Below are positions 1 to 13,459 of a stretch of 62,045 nt of DNA, piece by piece (the stretch's first letter is position 1; each line of letters begins with the position of its first letter). The stretch covers positions 1 through 62,045 of the forward strand of contig PDHQ01000206.1 in NCBI GenBank assembly GCA_003339415.1, in the 5' to 3' direction. Source of the DNA: Ophiocordyceps camponoti-saundersi (nom. inval.) (lineage: Eukaryota; Ascomycota; Sordariomycetes; Hypocreales; Ophiocordycipitaceae). The notes below the pieces were generated by a model. The model did not search any database. It had not been told where the DNA came from and saw nothing but the letters and a program-made list of their open reading frames with translations. The translations under genes were made by a program, and so were the position numbers.

Positions 1-1351
1 ATATATAGTTTTTAATAGCTTATTATCTTCTTTTCTTTTCTTTCTTTTACCTATTAAAACTTATATTCTTTTTAATTTATTTTATATTATTTCGATTTAC
101 TTAATTAATATAAATTTATTTTCCTTAATTTATATTAATTTATTTCGTTCGATTTATATCGATTTATTTCTCTTATCCTTAGGCGTTTAGAAAGGCGTTT
201 ATTCTATTCGTTTTCTTTCGTTTCTTTTAATATTAAAGAATAGTATTTTTTGTAAAGATTTCTTACTTATATCTTAAGTAGCTTTCTATTTTTAATTTAT
301 ATTTATCGTTTCGAATAATATAGTATTTTAAGCGTATTTAAATAGCTTTCTTTAATTTATAAAGATATTAGTTTAAGCTTATTTTAATAGCTTCAATTAA
401 TTCGATTCGTATAAAGCTAAGCTTATAATTAAGCTTATTTCGAAGAGCCGTTTTAAGTTTAAATAATTTCCTTTTCGAATAGCGTTTTTCTATTATATAA
501 GTATCCTTTTTTTTTAAATAATACCTAAAGTATAATAGTTATTATTAAATAATATTATCTTTTCTTTAATAGCTAAGTAAAATAGCTATTAATAACTCTT
601 ATTATAATTTCTTTAGATAGCTAAGGCGTATATAACTATAAGGAATCGTTTCTTTCTTTAAGTAGCTAAGGCGTATATAGCTAGTAAAATTCTTTCGGTA
701 TTTTTCCTTTATATAAAAGTATCTTTCTTTATATAAAGAGGGGAGAATTTTCTTCTAAAGTTTCGATTTAATTAAATTTATCTTTAATAAGATTCGATTT
801 TATAAAGTATTATTTATAAAGTTCTTTTTCGAATTTGCTTTATATATATTTCTTTAAGTAAATATTTCTTTAAGATTTCTTTCTTTAAAGTTTAAGTATT
901 TCTTTTCGAATTCGAATATTATATAATATAGTATAGCCGTTTTAGTTAGATTAACTCGTAATATAGCGTATTTTTATTTTTAAAATTTTAATTCGTTTCT
1001 TTATAAAAGTTACTTTTTTTTTATTATAAGTCGATTCTCTTTTTTCTTTAAAAGGGGCGTTTCTTTTTTTCTTAAACTTAGCTTTTCGCTTTCGGTTAAG
1101 TTAACTAGCTTTTCTTCGAGCTTTTTAAGTAAAAAGAGGTTCGTTTAGAAGCGCTTTTTAAGTTTATTTTAATCGCTATTTCCGCTTCGAAAAATATCTT
1201 CTTTTAATTTTTTAATCGTAGTTTTTATAAGTCGATTTACTTTCTTATTTTTCGAAGTCTAGATACTAAAGTTAGTAAACTAAGGGAGAGGATAAGACTT
1301 ACCTTTTACGCTTCTCTATCGGGTAAAAAGAGAAAGCGGAAGCTTTTAACG
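1..1351 (-). pseudogene. Internal start (gag-like) of LTR family D retrotransposon, RIP-degraded
   Basis: Read on the minus strand, this stretch directly follows the 3' edge of the D LTR at 1352, so it should be the leader and first coding part of that element, which runs off the left edge of the window. From about 1262 down to 1 one minus frame is open for long runs and is rich in Lys, Glu, Arg and Asn (for example ESEKLSLRKKETPLLKKKRE), as expected of a gag with a coiled-coil or basic region. It is broken by TAA/TAG. On the plus strand the same stretch looks T-rich and simple, with almost no CA or TG. No zinc knuckle, protease or reverse transcriptase lies within the window, so copia versus gypsy cannot be decided. 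The gag reading is an inference from position and composition. Confidence 0.45.
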
Positions 1352-1780
1352 TATTACGAACCGTACCTCTTTTTATCTCTTATTTTCTTATCTAAAATAA
1401 AATAAGTAAATAAGTAATAAAAAGATAAAAAGTCCGATTTCCTTCCTCCTAACCTTATTACTAAATAGAGCCCTTAATTCTAGCTAAGCCTTACTATACG
1501 AGGTTAGTACTAAGGTTAGTAAAAAGGGGGGTTTTTATTTTAGACTTTTTTAAGGCGATAGGAAGCTTTTTCTATTAATAAGAATAATAAGTATTAAGTA
1601 TTACTTCTTACGCTTATTAATAAAGGAAAGGATAATTAATAATTAATAAAAAAAAAGATAATTAGTAAGCTAAAAGAATATTTATTATTAATTACTAATT
1701 CTAAGGTAAAGGAGACTTAGAATTAAAAGCTTAAGGAAGGAAGAAGAAAAAGGAAAGGAAAGAGAGGGAGGGAAAGCCTC

Positions 1781-1790
1781 CTTATATAGT
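1781..1790 (-). promoter_or_regulatory. TATA-like box in the D LTR
   Basis: On the minus strand this reads ACTATATAAG, followed by a long CT-rich run (the purine run at about 1733-1776 on the plus strand). A TATA box followed by a pyrimidine-rich initiator is a plausible U3/R promoter. The same arrangement is kept in the solo LTR at 39261. Promoter function is inferred. Confidence 0.4.
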
Positions 1791-2010
1791 CCTTTTCCTT
1801 CCTTCGCTTATTAATTCTATAAAAGCTACTAGAAGCTTCTAAAAACTAAGACCTACTTTTACCCCGCTTCTTATAGCGAGTAAAATTCCGTTTTCTTATC
1901 TACCCCGCTTTTACCCCGCTTTTCCGTAGCGAATAAAAGCGTAGAAACTTATCTCTCTTTCGATCGTTATATAACTTCCTAATCGTTACGCTTATCGTTA
2001 AGTCCGCTTA

Positions 2011-2055
2011 TCTCCGGTATCTCCGGTAACTCCGGTATCTCCGGTAACTCCGGTT
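2011..2055. repeat. 9-bp tandem repeat inside the D LTR
   Basis: There are five units of (T/A)CTCCGGTA in a row. A shorter, more mutated version is present at about 39002-39045 in the solo LTR. It could be a U3 enhancer-type repeat, but nothing proves this. Confidence 0.75.
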
Positions 2056-2789
2056 AGGTATAGGGTAATCCGGCTAGGCTCGGCTAGGCTTAGCTACGCT
2101 TATTAAAGCTATATACTTTTCTTAAGTATTAAGAAAAGTTACTTTAAAATCTTAATATTTCTTTATACGCTTTAAAGCTTAATAAATATAAGTACCTAGT
2201 ACTTATAAGATACTAAGGTATTATTAAATATATATCGTATAAGATTTCCTAAATAGGAAATCCGCTTAGGTAATCGAAATACCTTTATTAAGTATATATA
2301 TAAAATACTTAAATATTTAAATATTAGTATTTTATACCTTATTTAGGTAGCTTACTAATATAAGTAATATTTTCTACTTATATAAGAATTTACCGCGGAT
2401 TTTACTAAGCAGTTTGCTTAGTAATTAGATAAGTATATAAATACTTATAGCCGATTTATTATACTTCTAAACTAACTTTTCTAGATCGTATAATATAAGC
2501 TTTATACTTAGCATAGCCCCCTAAGTTAAGATATATCTTAATATAGCTATTATAAAGTATCTTAGCCGAACCCTTACTTCGTACGACCTTTATATAGAAG
2601 TTAACTACTCTATATAACTTAAATATATAATTATTTTTAGTAACCTTAACTTAGACCCTCCCGGAACCGATAAATTAAGCCTTAATAAGTATCGTACGAG
2701 TTTATATACTATTACTAATACGAAAGGTAGTAAATAGACTAATCTCCCTAGATAAGGTTACCGCCTTTTTTAAGGGTTAGCGAAAAGAT

Positions 2790-5700
2790 TAGAATTATAT
2801 AGGGCGGCCGTATAATATACTAATCGATAAAGCTAGGATTTTTATTAGCTATTACTCCTATATTAGTATAACGGAAGATTAATTCTATATTATTTTTCCG
2901 GATATCTTTTTAAATAAAGCTTAGGATTATTATTTATATTTTATCGGATTAGATAAAAGATAGGATAAAATTTATACTCTTTTAGATATATACTTTAATA
3001 CTCGTATAAATTATTTATTATACTAGATAAATTAGACTACTCTTTCTTTTAATATCGTATAATAAGAAAACCCCGATAAAACTATAATAGATTTACTTAA
3101 TACCCTCCTTAATAAACTCTAACTTATTTAATAAGCTCTTAAATCTAATTATTAAGGAGAAAAGTAACTTCTTACTACTATCGTATAAGCTTATCGCGGC
3201 GTTTTAGAACTTAAATTAGCTATAATATTCTAAGATATATTATACGAAATATTTATTAATCGCCTTCGTTCCTCCCTTACTATTACTACGGATAAAATTA
3301 CTAACTAGTTCTTTATCGAATAACGCTACCTTAATTATAATAAGTATTATACGAACCTTAGATAATCTTCTTTTACTTCCTGCTAACGATAATCCCCCCT
3401 TATATAACGTTTTTCCCTATAGTAACGCTAGTTCTAACTTTATATAATACGAAAATACTTCGTATATAAAAAGGAAAGATATTAGTCTATAAACTATAAG
3501 TTAGATAATATCTAACGCGTATATAAGTAATACCTTACTAGTTATAAAGAAATTAGCTAGGATCCCCTTATAAAGGAAGAATTTAGCGTATTCCTCCTAT
3601 TATACGAAGGTTCTAATAAATAAGATTCTTAGTTTTTATAATTATATAACGGAGATTTTAATATTAAAGAAGAAATTATTAGCGGTAAAAACGCAGTTTC
3701 GTTTTTTACTATAGCGGCTTATATATACCGCCTTATAAGCGATAATATCTACTAACTAAAGGCCTTATCGGTTCTCGCGGAATAATTCCTCCTTTCTAAT
3801 ATATATTATATAACGTACTAAGGCGAGCTTTAAGATATAGGAGCTATATAAATCTTAACCGTAAGTAAATTATAAGTAAAAGCTTATATTTAGGAATACC
3901 CTTATACGATTATTAACTAGACCCTAACTAAGAATATAATCTATTTTAGCTCCTTAAAACTTACTTAGCTAATCGGAACTATTATTATACGAAACTTACT
4001 CGGTAAAGTTTTTTACTATATCCTCGATATTTCCACTCCCTTCCTCTTTTACCTTAAAGATACTAACTACCTTTACGCTTTCTATAATAATATAAAAGAT
4101 ATTATCGTATAATATAACGGTATAATAATCCCTATTATTAGGAAATAAAGATATTTATTCTTTAATATCTTTAAATAAGAATCTATATTATATTATATAA
4201 AATAAGAGTTATAGTAGCTTTACCGATATTTTAGCTACCCTTATATATAATAGCTTTATAACTTATTAAAAAAAGCTAGTTTTTTAGATATAACCCCCGT
4301 AGCCCTTAAGTTAATTTAATATTTATACTATTAATACTAATCGTATAACTTAAAACCTTAGCAATTTAAATTCTCCCTTAAAAATAATTATAATTTTAAC
4401 TACTTACTAGTTATCGATATTTTTTACCTTTACGGTAAGCTAGTCCTATATACTATTAATAAAGCTATATCTTTCTAAGTAGCCGCCTTCGTATAAAATA
4501 TATTAGCGGTAGATACTTAGAACGCCTTATATAAGTGCTAGATTTATATATACTAAGGCTTATTAGATATTATCTCTTATAACGCTAGGACTAATTTTTC
4601 CTTTTTAAAGTTTCGTATAAATACGAAACTACTTAATACTATATATAAGGAAGTGCTTATCGAAGCGTATTAAGCAATTAGTAAGGTTAAATATATATAC
4701 GCCCCTTTTAGGCGGGCGTACGATATCTTACGATAAGAAATTAATACTAAGACTAATAATATAATTATTTTTTAGATAGCTATTAAGGCTATTAATAATA
4801 TAGCTAGATTAGATAATCTTATCCTAATACTTCTTATCTTTAGCACTTACCCCTATATTTTATATAACTTACCTCTAGCCCTTAATATTATTATAAAAGC
4901 CTAAGTAATTTAGCGCGCTATAAAATAAGTATGATAAATTAAGGCTTAAGCGGATATTTTACGCACTCTTTATACCTAAAACGGACCTAACTTATACGAT
5001 ATCTTATCGCTTCCTTTTTAAAGCGAAGTTCTTATTTAGCGTAAAAAGGATAAATAGTAAGGTCTTTTCTATATTTCTAGTTTCGATAGCTAGGATATTA
5101 TCTTTAAACTCCCTATAAGACCGACTAGATTTTATACGATATAAGTTAAACTTTATCTCCGCTCCCTCCTTACTATACTTATAAAGAAAAAGGTACGGTT
5201 TAAAATCCTAATTATGCCCCCGTATAATAAAAACTTATATAAAGCTTTTCCTTTTATATTCGTTACTATAAAGGAAAAAAATAACTACGCACTTACTATA
5301 TAATTATAGTAATAAGGTATTATTACTATCTTAGGATAACTATTCGAGGCCTCTAACTATAAGGAAATTAATACCCTTTTTATATAAGAAATCTTTACTT
5401 TCGTCCGATATAACCCTTTTTTAGACCTTACTAAATATATTTTTAAAATACGTCTTATATAAGAGGTAAAGAATCTAAATAATAGCCCTTACGAAAAATC
5501 CTAGCTAGTTATTTAAGGCTACGGTAATAATAATAAAGAAGAAATTCTTATATAATTACCTATAATTTTACGTATATTATAGCGCTTTTTTCTTACCTTT
5601 AGACTTACCCTTATAAAGTCGTATAATTACTAAAGCGAACTGCGAGATATTACGTAAGCGTATATATAGTCTGCTAATTTTTTAAGTTATATAATATACG

Positions 5701-6872
5701 TATACTTTCCTAAAAAACTATAAGATTAATATTTACCTTATACTTTTTTATATATTAAAAAGCCGCTATATAAGCTAGTAAAATTAGGATTATATTAGTT
5801 TAAGATATATTATAATTATTATTATACGAACCTTTATATAACGCCCTTATTATATAATTTATATCTTTTATTTACTATAGCTAGCCTTAACTTATTCGGA
5901 ATAATAAGCCTATAAACGGATAATATATTCTCTTTTATATTTAATATATTCTCTAAACTTAAGGAAAATAAGTTAAAATAAGCAGAGCTTTATATAAAAC
6001 TTAAAATATTCCTTACTAATAGCTTATCTATTAACTTTAACGGTAATTATATTACGCGCGAATCGTATAATATCGTTCTTATATAGAAAAGATAAGTAAA
6101 GGGCTTTTATATTATTAACCTAACCGCTATTATTACCCCGTAGGACTTTATTAGCTAGCGAGCCCGAGGAGTATATATTACTTCTACTTATTAACTAGAG
6201 GTATCGTATAACCTTACGGTAGCCGCTTAAGTAACCGATCCTTCTACGTAAGATATTTTAGCCCTTAATAAATATATCTAATAGTAGATTAATAATACTG
6301 CCCGCGGTCTACGGTTTATTCTACTTAACCTATCTTATACGAAACTATTTATTTTTATAGATAAGTTATTTACGAATAATAAGGACCTTACTTTATAGCT
6401 TAGCACTTTAATTATCCTTAGTAAAAAAAACTAGTCTTCTAACTTATTTATCGTATAAGGTAATATCCTTTATAAAACTTTTATAAAATATAAAAGGGTT
6501 ACTTAAAATATCTTAGTAAGCGAACTTTACGGTATAGTAAACGGCGTTAATATCGGCCTAGCCCTTTACTTAACTATTTAAGCTATCGTATAATCCCTAA
6601 GCACGCTTCCGATCCCCTTTATTCTCTATATAAACTTACGTTTATTATATAACTACCTAGTATAGCTTAGCTTAACGATAGAAAAATAGTTAATAATCGA
6701 TATTATAGCTATTCGTAAGTTATACGAGTATAAGGAAATTTTAGAAATATAATAGATTAATAGTAAAAATAACTCGGCTAATACTTATACTAAAGATAGC
6801 CCTAACTTAGCCTTATTAACCCTTATTTCTACGAATTCCTATAAGTTATAAATTAAAGCTACTATCTAATAA
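2790..6872 (+). pseudogene. Gag-pol of copia A (gag, protease, integrase, RT, RNase H), inactivated
   Basis: The order fits a fungal copia polyprotein. The gag part at about 2800-3330 includes DFYIIFPDIFLNKA-like text near 2880-2935 and a leucine-rich stretch to 3300. A cysteine-poor, RIP-damaged knuckle region lies near 3440. The protease region follows, then a GAG-pre-integrase/integrase region around 4200-4870, with ARLDNLILILLIFSTYPYIL near 4800-4860. RT spans about 5200-5900. RNase H lies near 6330-6600, and the C-terminus at 6711-6851 reads IRKLYEYKEILEI**IN and later SPNLALLTLISTNSYKL, the characteristic copia tail (a motif of the type R..YE..EI..V.WI). About 1,360 codons fit the usual length. 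Stops appear throughout at expected Gln/Trp positions. The first Met cannot be placed. Confidence 0.75.
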
Positions 6873-7847
6873 CTTATCTAAGTTATATAAGACTTATACT
6901 TTTTTCTTTCCTATATCTTTACTTTATCCGACCCTTTATCCTTACTTTCTTATTTTTTTTATATTTTTACGTTTTTTTCTATTATTTTTATATAAAAATT
7001 ACTATTAATTCTTTCCGGGTATTATCTAACCCTTACGCCTAATTTTAAAGTAAAGCTATAAGTCCTAAACGCCTAATTTTTTTTCTTTTCCTTTTTCCTC
7101 GTTATCTAACCTTACTATTACTTTTTTTCTACCCCCGCCCCTTACTACTCGTTATCTAAGATAGTAATATACTTTTCCGCGTTAAGAGGCGCTCCGCTTA
7201 GTATTACTATTACCTATCCCCGCCGCCGGCTATCGGGCGACTTAATAGAAATAGTTACTAAAGTATAAAGTACCGGCCTAGGAGTTTATAACGCTTAACC
7301 TTATCGTACGAAAAAATATCTTATTATATAAGACCGCTATATATAAGTAGTATAAGCCTTATTACTATTTATCTAATATATATCGAAAGGGTAAGGATTT
7401 CTAGCGTAAATATAGTATAGTTCTATTATTACCTTACTATAACTTATAAAAAGGACTACTAGAAAATAACTTAGGCGTTAAATAATAATAGCCTCGATAC
7501 GTTTAAGATCTTAAGTATTATTAAGGCGGATAAAAATATCGGACGATAATATAGCTACTAGTTAGATCTCCGCTTACTACTCTCCTATTAATATTACTAT
7601 TATTTTTTCTTCGTATAATACCTTTTTATTTAGTATATCTTTTAACTTTTTATAAAAAGAAAAAAGTTAAGTATTAGATATTATCTCTTTATACCCCTTT
7701 ATATTTAATATATAATATATATATAGAGGATAGTATAGATATAGGGAAGCCTCTAACGAAATATATATTATTACCTAAGTTATACCTCGTACGACTTAGG
7801 AGGTAGGAGGTAGCTTAGATAAGAAGAAGGAGGGTATAGAAGTGGAG
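6873..7847 (+). other. 3' untranslated region of copia A with polypurine tract
   Basis: This is about 1 kb without coding signal after the pol end. It is shared with copia A' at 50330-50846, 52695-52936 and 60127-60350, which shows that it belongs to the element. Near its end, 7801-7847 is unusually purine-rich (AGAAGAAGGAGGGTATAGAA), and the copy in A' keeps AAGAAAAAGGGGGTATAG. That is the best candidate for the plus-strand priming polypurine tract. Confidence 0.5.
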
Positions 7848-7987
7848 TATTATCTAGCTATATAGCCGCTCTTCCTCGTACGATAAAGGAAAGGTATCTA
7901 TCTCTAATTATACTTAATATAGGTTACTTTTACTTTCTCTTACCTATATATACGTGTAAAGACTACTTAATAAATACGCTATACTAA
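7848..7987 (+). repeat. Candidate short 3' LTR of copia A
   Basis: The stretch begins just after the polypurine tract with TATTATCTAGC (a TG start would have become TA by RIP) and ends where similarity between A and A' ends. This would make a roughly 140-bp LTR. The 5' partner is outside the window or lost, so the call rests on position and on the copy at about 60693-60835. Confidence 0.35.
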
Positions 7988-8045
7988 TTAAAAATATTTT
8001 ATAATTATAATAATATTTAGCTTAATATTAAGAAAGTTTATATTA
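7988..8045 (-). other. Short flank between copia A and copia 2, probably LINE-M
   Basis: This AT-rich stub lies between the end of copia A and the copia 2 target duplication TATTA (8041-8045). If copia 2 is removed, it joins the LINE-M reverse-transcriptase remnant at 14138. It is too short and mutated to prove by itself. Confidence 0.35.
8041..8045. repeat. Left TSD (TATTA) of copia 2
   Basis: This 5-bp direct repeat is matched by TATTA at 14133-14137 immediately outside the right LTR. Confidence 0.85.
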
Positions 8046-8718
8046 TATAAGTGCTAAATAGAAGTCGGATAGCACTTTCGATCGGTTTAAGGTTAGGAAG
8101 ATAATTAATTATCTAGTAATAGAGATTTAAATAATAGAATTATTAGATATAGAAGCGCGTTTAAATCGGATTAGAATAGTAGTAGTTTTATAATAATAGG
8201 TTAATAATAGAGTTATTTAGAAAGTAGGGAAAAGAGTAAGTAATTAAATTACTATTTACTAAGTGGTAGGAAAACCTCTTCTCTAAATACTTAATTTCTT
8301 ATAAACGTAGTAACTTTTCCGGTTAAGGAGAGGGTTATTTTATATGCTAGAAGATAACGTATTTAGGAGTGTTTTTAGAAGTCCGGAAAGTATTATAGTT
8401 AGTTTAATATTCGACTTTCCGTATTACCTATTTCCGTAAAGTTTAGAAACGCCGACCGTAATAGATTCGTATAAGGTTTTAAAGGTCTATATTATTCTTA
8501 GCCTTAGAGGGCCGGAGCCTTATATACGAAGGTAATAATATATTATACTAATATTTTAAGGTATAAAATAATAACCTTAGTTATTTATTTATATAATAAA
8601 TATAATAAAATACTAGATTTTTTATATTATATTATAAAGTAGTTATTATATTTTTATATTAGTTATTTATACCTTTATTATTTATTATAAAGAATAAAAA
8701 TTATTATAAGTACTTATA
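8046..8718 (-). repeat. 3' LTR of copia 2 (673 bp)
   Basis: It begins TATAAGTGCTA and ends AGTACTTATA. These are short inverted ends of TG...CA type after RIP (compare AAGTGC and GCACTT in the other copy). It aligns end to end with 13460-14132. It is the 3' LTR because the element is on the minus strand and the polypurine tract abuts it at 8719. Confidence 0.9.
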
Positions 8719-8727
8719 GCCTCCCTT
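8719..8727 (-). other. Polypurine tract of copia 2
   Basis: On the minus strand this reads AAGGGAGGC directly next to the LTR start. It confirms the minus orientation given by the coding remnant. Confidence 0.7.
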
Positions 8728-8939
8728 AAATTAATATATTTAGTTATTTATTTATTATTTATTATAAATAGGATAAAAATTATAAAACCTATAATATAAT
8801 ATTATTTATTTTATTAATAAAATTTAAAAACCTTTTATAAAAAGGAAAATAGTAAAAGTAATAATTTAAAAAAAATTATAAAAGGAAAATCTAAGAAAAG
8901 CTTAAATAAGATAAAAAACCTCTTTATTAAAATAAGCTT

Positions 8940-11900
8940 ATTTTAAAGATAATAAATTAGCAAGACTATAGAAGGTAATACTATCTAATTCTTTAGTAAA
9001 GATATTTACTATATTATCCTTACTTTTAGTATAATAAATATTTATAAGTTTATTTCTTAAGTTTTATCTTAAATAGAAATAAGTTAAGTTAATATATTTT
9101 AACCTTTTATAAAATTTAGGATTTTCTGCTAGCCTTAAAGCTATAGTATTATCTATTAATAAATAAGGTATTATAGTAGGTATTTTAATATTTAAGCTAT
9201 TATTTATTAATAAAAATAGCCTATTAAGGTATAAGGCTTCTTTATTAGCCTCCCTTAGACCTATAAACTTAGCCTTATAGCTGCTAAGTGCTATAGCTTT
9301 TTATTTAGCATAGGACTAGCTTATAATATTATTATATATAAAGAAATAATAACCTAAAATACTTTTTCTTTCTATTAAATTAGAGGCCTAGCTAGTATCT
9401 GAAAAACCTTTAATATAATAGCTATTATAAGGTATATTACTTTTATATATAATAGCTTTATCTAGATATTTATTTAAATATTTCTAGATAGTATTTAAAG
9501 TATTTATATATATAATATTAAGTTTACTACTAAATCTAGTATAAGATATAACAGAATATAATATATCGGGTCTTATTTATAAGGCTAAATATAATAGAGA
9601 GCTTATTACTTCTAATATTATAATATTGTTTCTTTATTAGGCTATATAATAGCTTTCTTTAATTTATTTCTAGGCTTCGAAGGTATATTTAAGAAGCTTA
9701 TATATTCTTTATTTAATTCTTTAAGCTTATTTCTAATATATTTTTCTTAGGTTATTTTTAGCGTATTATTTTGCTTATTAAAAATAATATATATACCTAA
9801 AAAGTCTTATAAATAGCTTAAATCTTATACTTTTAAGTCTTTATTTAATTCTTATAATATATTTATTATAATATTATTATTCTTAGCGGCTACTAATATA
9901 TCGTCGACGTATATTGCTAAGGCTATTTTTAGCTTTTTATTTATAAATACCCCTTTATCTAATAAAAGAGAATAAAATCCCTATTTCTTTAGCGTAGTAG
10001 CTAAATAATTATACTATAGTTTAGGACTTTATTTTAAGCCGTATAACGCTTTTCTTAATTTTAAAACTAAGTTATTAGTTTTAATCAGGTCTTTATAATT
10101 CGAAGGAAGCTTTATATTATTTTTATTATAATAATCCTTTATTATTAATTCCTCGAATTTAGTAGGCAATTCTATATAGATTTTAGTATCTATTTTAGCG
10201 TAAATAAAGGTATTCTTTATATCGTATTATTTTACTATTAAATTATTTTATAAAGCTATTAATAATAATAACCTTATATTTTTAGGTCGGGCAGTAGTAG
10301 AAAACGTTTCTAAGTAATCTAAGCCGTATACCTAATTAAAGCCTTATATTATAAAGCGGGCTTTATATTTAGTTATATTATTATTATTATCTCTTTTAAG
10401 CTTATAGACCTAACGGCCTCTTAAAGGATTTCTATCCTTAGGTATTATTTTAATTTCCTAAGTTTCTTATTTAATTAATTTATCTATTTTAAATTATATA
10501 GCTTTTTTCTAATCTAATTTATTATTACTATTTAAAGCTTATTTAGTTATTTTAGGCTTTATAAGATTTAGATTTTCTAGCGTATATAAAATAGCTATAA
10601 TATTCTTTTCTTTTAGAATACTATTTATTTTAGGGTAAGATTCGTAGTCTTTTAATTCTTCTATAGGCTTTTTAAGTATTCTTACTTCTATAGAAGGTAG
10701 ATCCTTTATTTTATTATTTTTACTACTATTATATTCTTATAGTAATTATTTATTAGCTAATTCTGCTATTTCCTTCTCTTTTTCTACTATAAGGGATTAA
10801 GTTATAGAAGGAATAGTATTAAAATCTAGCTATATATTATTTTCTTCTTCTTTATTATTATTATTATCCCTTTATATAAAGTTATTTTCTAAAATAACTA
10901 TATCTTATAATATAATTATAGTTCTTTTATTAAAATCCTAGATCTTATAAGCGTTATCTAAGTAGCCTATAATAATTCCTTTATTAGCCTAAGGGTCTAA
11001 TTTAGTACTAAGATTCTTATTTTTATAGTAAATAATATTACCGAATATTTTAATCTTATCTAATTCTTCGATAAATAAAGTAGTATTATTTTTTAATTTA
11101 TAAGGAGTCTTATAGCCTAATTACTATATAGAGACCTATTATATAAATAAGTAGCAGTAATAATAGCTTCCCCCTATAGATAATAGGGCAGGTTAGCTAT
11201 ATATAAAATAGTACGTACTTTATCTAATAGTATTCTATTTATTCTTTCTATTTTACCGTTAGGCTCCTTAGTATTAGGCGGGCTAGTATTAAAAATAATA
11301 CCTTATTTTATATAATAGTCCTTTATACTATATATAAATTCCTTAGCGTTATCTATAAAAACTTACTTTATTTTAATATTATTATTATTATTTTTAACCC
11401 TTATTTTATAATTAATAAATTCTTATAAAGCACTTTATTTTATTTTTATAAGTGCTATATCTAAGAATCTAGTATAAGAGTCTAAAAATATAATAAAATA
11501 CGTATATTTATTATAAGTAGGAATTTTAATAGGACCCTAAATATCTATACTTATTTTTTCTAAGTATATATACTATATAGTAGAAGCTTTCTTATTAATC
11601 TTATTAGTTAATTTAGCTTATATATACTCTTTATATTATTTTACTTATTTAATACTATTATAATTAAATTTAATAGTATTATCTTTACTTTTTAAGAATC
11701 TAATTAGAATTCTATAATTAATATGCCCTAGTCTTTTATATTATAGAAATAAATCTATTTTTTATTAGTATTTAATATATATTCTTTATTATTTATATTC
11801 CTCTTAAGCTTATTATACTTATACTTAGTTATTAAGCAAGGTAAATAATAAAGATTATTAAATTTATAGCTTTTAGCTATCTCTTTATTATTTATAAATA

Positions 11901-13440
11901 ATTATACTATTTCTATATAAATTAAAGTATTTATTTTATTAAAGTAAGATTATAATAGTATATTAATACCTAATTTAGGTATATAAAATATATTATTTAA
12001 TTTATAATATTATTTATTATTTTTAAATTAGAAAATAACGTCTCTAGCTCCCTTTACTACTATAATATTTACTTTTCCCTATTATACCTTTATACTAATA
12101 GGCTTATAGTTAATTAATAATTCCTTATTAAATATTATATATTTTATTATACTTATATTATAAAGGAAATATATTATATTTTTATTATTACTATAGGTAT
12201 TAGAGGTAGAAAAAATAGAATTTTATATCTTTCGTAATCTATTATTACTAATATATAAATTTATAGATCCTATAGTATTATTATTAGTTATATTATTAAT
12301 AAAAGGAAGAAAGGTATTATTTACCTATATAAGGATATTAATAAATTCGACTTCTTTATTAGAATTAGATTATTCCCTTTATTCTTCTTTAACTTCTTCT
12401 TCTTTTTTTTCTTCGATCTCTTCTTTATCTAAATTTAATTTAGTTATTCGATCGTTTTTCGTAAGAAGGACTGTTTTCTTAGTCGTTTTTTAAGCTAGTT
12501 TATAATAAGGATTTTTCATTTTCTTTAGAATAGGACTAATAGGGGAATTTATAATAGCTATGATTTTTTCCTTTATTTTCCTCTCTTTCCGGGCTTTTAA
12601 TAAAGCCTTTATTTACTATATTTTTCTCTTTTTTTCCAAAAAGGTATCTTTTTATTCCTACTAATTAGGTGCTTTATAGGGGTATAAATACTAGTATAAA
12701 TCTACTTTATACCTTTTATTTTTATAATTCGGGTAAAAAATAATTTCTTTCTTCTACTTATAAGGCTTTTTACTCTTATAAAAAGTATATAAAACCTTCT
12801 TAGAAGTAGCCGAAGCCGAGGAAGTATTTCTTTTCTTTTCGTCTATAAGGGAAGAGACGAGGGTCTCGAGGGTATATACTTTTTCGTCGTTTTATAAAGC
12901 TTATATAATATTCGTTATAAAGCCTAAATATTCGTTTTATAAGCCTATAAGCGTTAAGCTTATTATAACGATTTTAAGTATCTTAATATCCCTAAAAAGA
13001 AGCTTTTTATAGCTTAATTTTATCTTATTAAGATAAACTTCTATATTACTTTCCGTATAATATATATTAAATAAATTACCTATAAGAAGGAAATTTAATA
13101 TAAAGGAAAAGGGATTATAAAAGTCTTTTAACTTATTTTAGGTAATTTTAGTATCTTTAATATACTTTATTTACGTTAAGGGACTATTATCGATAAATAG
13201 CCTTATAAAGGCTAAGGCGTCTTTAGTTTTAACGTTACCTTCTTACTATATAGTAAGTTAAAGTTTCTCGCGAATAAGGGTATTTTCTATATATAGAGCC
13301 TATATAGGATAATTCTTCGAGCTCTAAAGCTTCGAAAAATCGTACTAAACCTTAAAAGATATATTTCTTAGCTAAGGTATAGCTTATTTATCCGTAAGTA
13401 TTTTTATTATTTTTTCTAGATTTTTTATAGCTTTTTTAAA
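8940..13440 (-). pseudogene. Gag-pol of copia 2, inactivated by in-frame stops
   Basis: Copia order is readable on the minus strand. Gag lies near 13400-12600. A GAG-pre-integrase segment with RLGHINYRILIRFLKS lies around 11685-11740. The integrase core includes GPIKIPTYNKYTYFII around 11490-11540, FIDNAKEFIYSIKDYYIK around 11310-11360, then NGKIERINR, which supplies the Asp and Glu of the D,D-35-E triad. The RT catalytic motif YVDDILVAA (9886-9912) is fully intact, and LALYIRPDI lies near 9560-9590. RNase H has SDTS near 9390-9405, an ALSS..AKFIGLREA motif and a tail near 8960. At about 1,500 codons it has normal length. Stops fall mainly where Gln or Trp is expected. The initiator codon is not certain. 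Confidence 0.85.
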
Positions 13441-13459
13441 GTAAGAGGAATTACTATTA

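Larger units (their letters stand above)
1352..2463 (-). repeat. LTR of retrotransposon family D, 1112 bp, minus orientation
   Basis: This is an inverted full-length copy of the sequence at 38587-39698 and has the same length, 1112 bp. A third copy starts at 61881. The minus-strand ends read TATAATAAATCGGC and TTCGTAATA, against TGTAATAAATCGGC in the least mutated copy, so the original ends were of the TG...CA type. The flanking 5-mers differ (TAACG on the left, CTTCT on the right), so this is not a solo LTR. It is best read as the 5' LTR of a minus-strand element whose internal part lies at 1-1351. Copia A begins directly to its right. Orientation is supported by a TATA-like box followed by a CT-rich start region. 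Confidence 0.85.
2464..7987 (+). mobile_element. Copia A: Ty1/copia retrotransposon, 5' end lost
   Basis: This is a plus-strand copia element with a degenerate gag-pol (about 2790-6872) followed by a roughly 1.1-kb 3' region. Its left end is cut by the D element at 2463, so no 5' LTR is visible. The right end is placed at about 7987 because the alignment with the second copy (A', pieces at 24426, 50181, 52695 and 60127) stops there in both copies. It appears to sit in LINE-M, whose reverse-transcriptase part continues beyond copia 2 at 14138. RIP is heavy: CA and TG are nearly gone, but the motif CGTATAA is strikingly frequent, presumably from codons such as TAC-AA. Confidence 0.75.

Noticed and set aside
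1..1260. T-rich plus strand with many short open frames, suggestive of a repetitive protein gene
   Set aside because: The only coherent reading is a stop-broken Lys/Glu-rich frame on the minus strand, directly following an LTR; it fits a retrotransposon gag better than a host gene.
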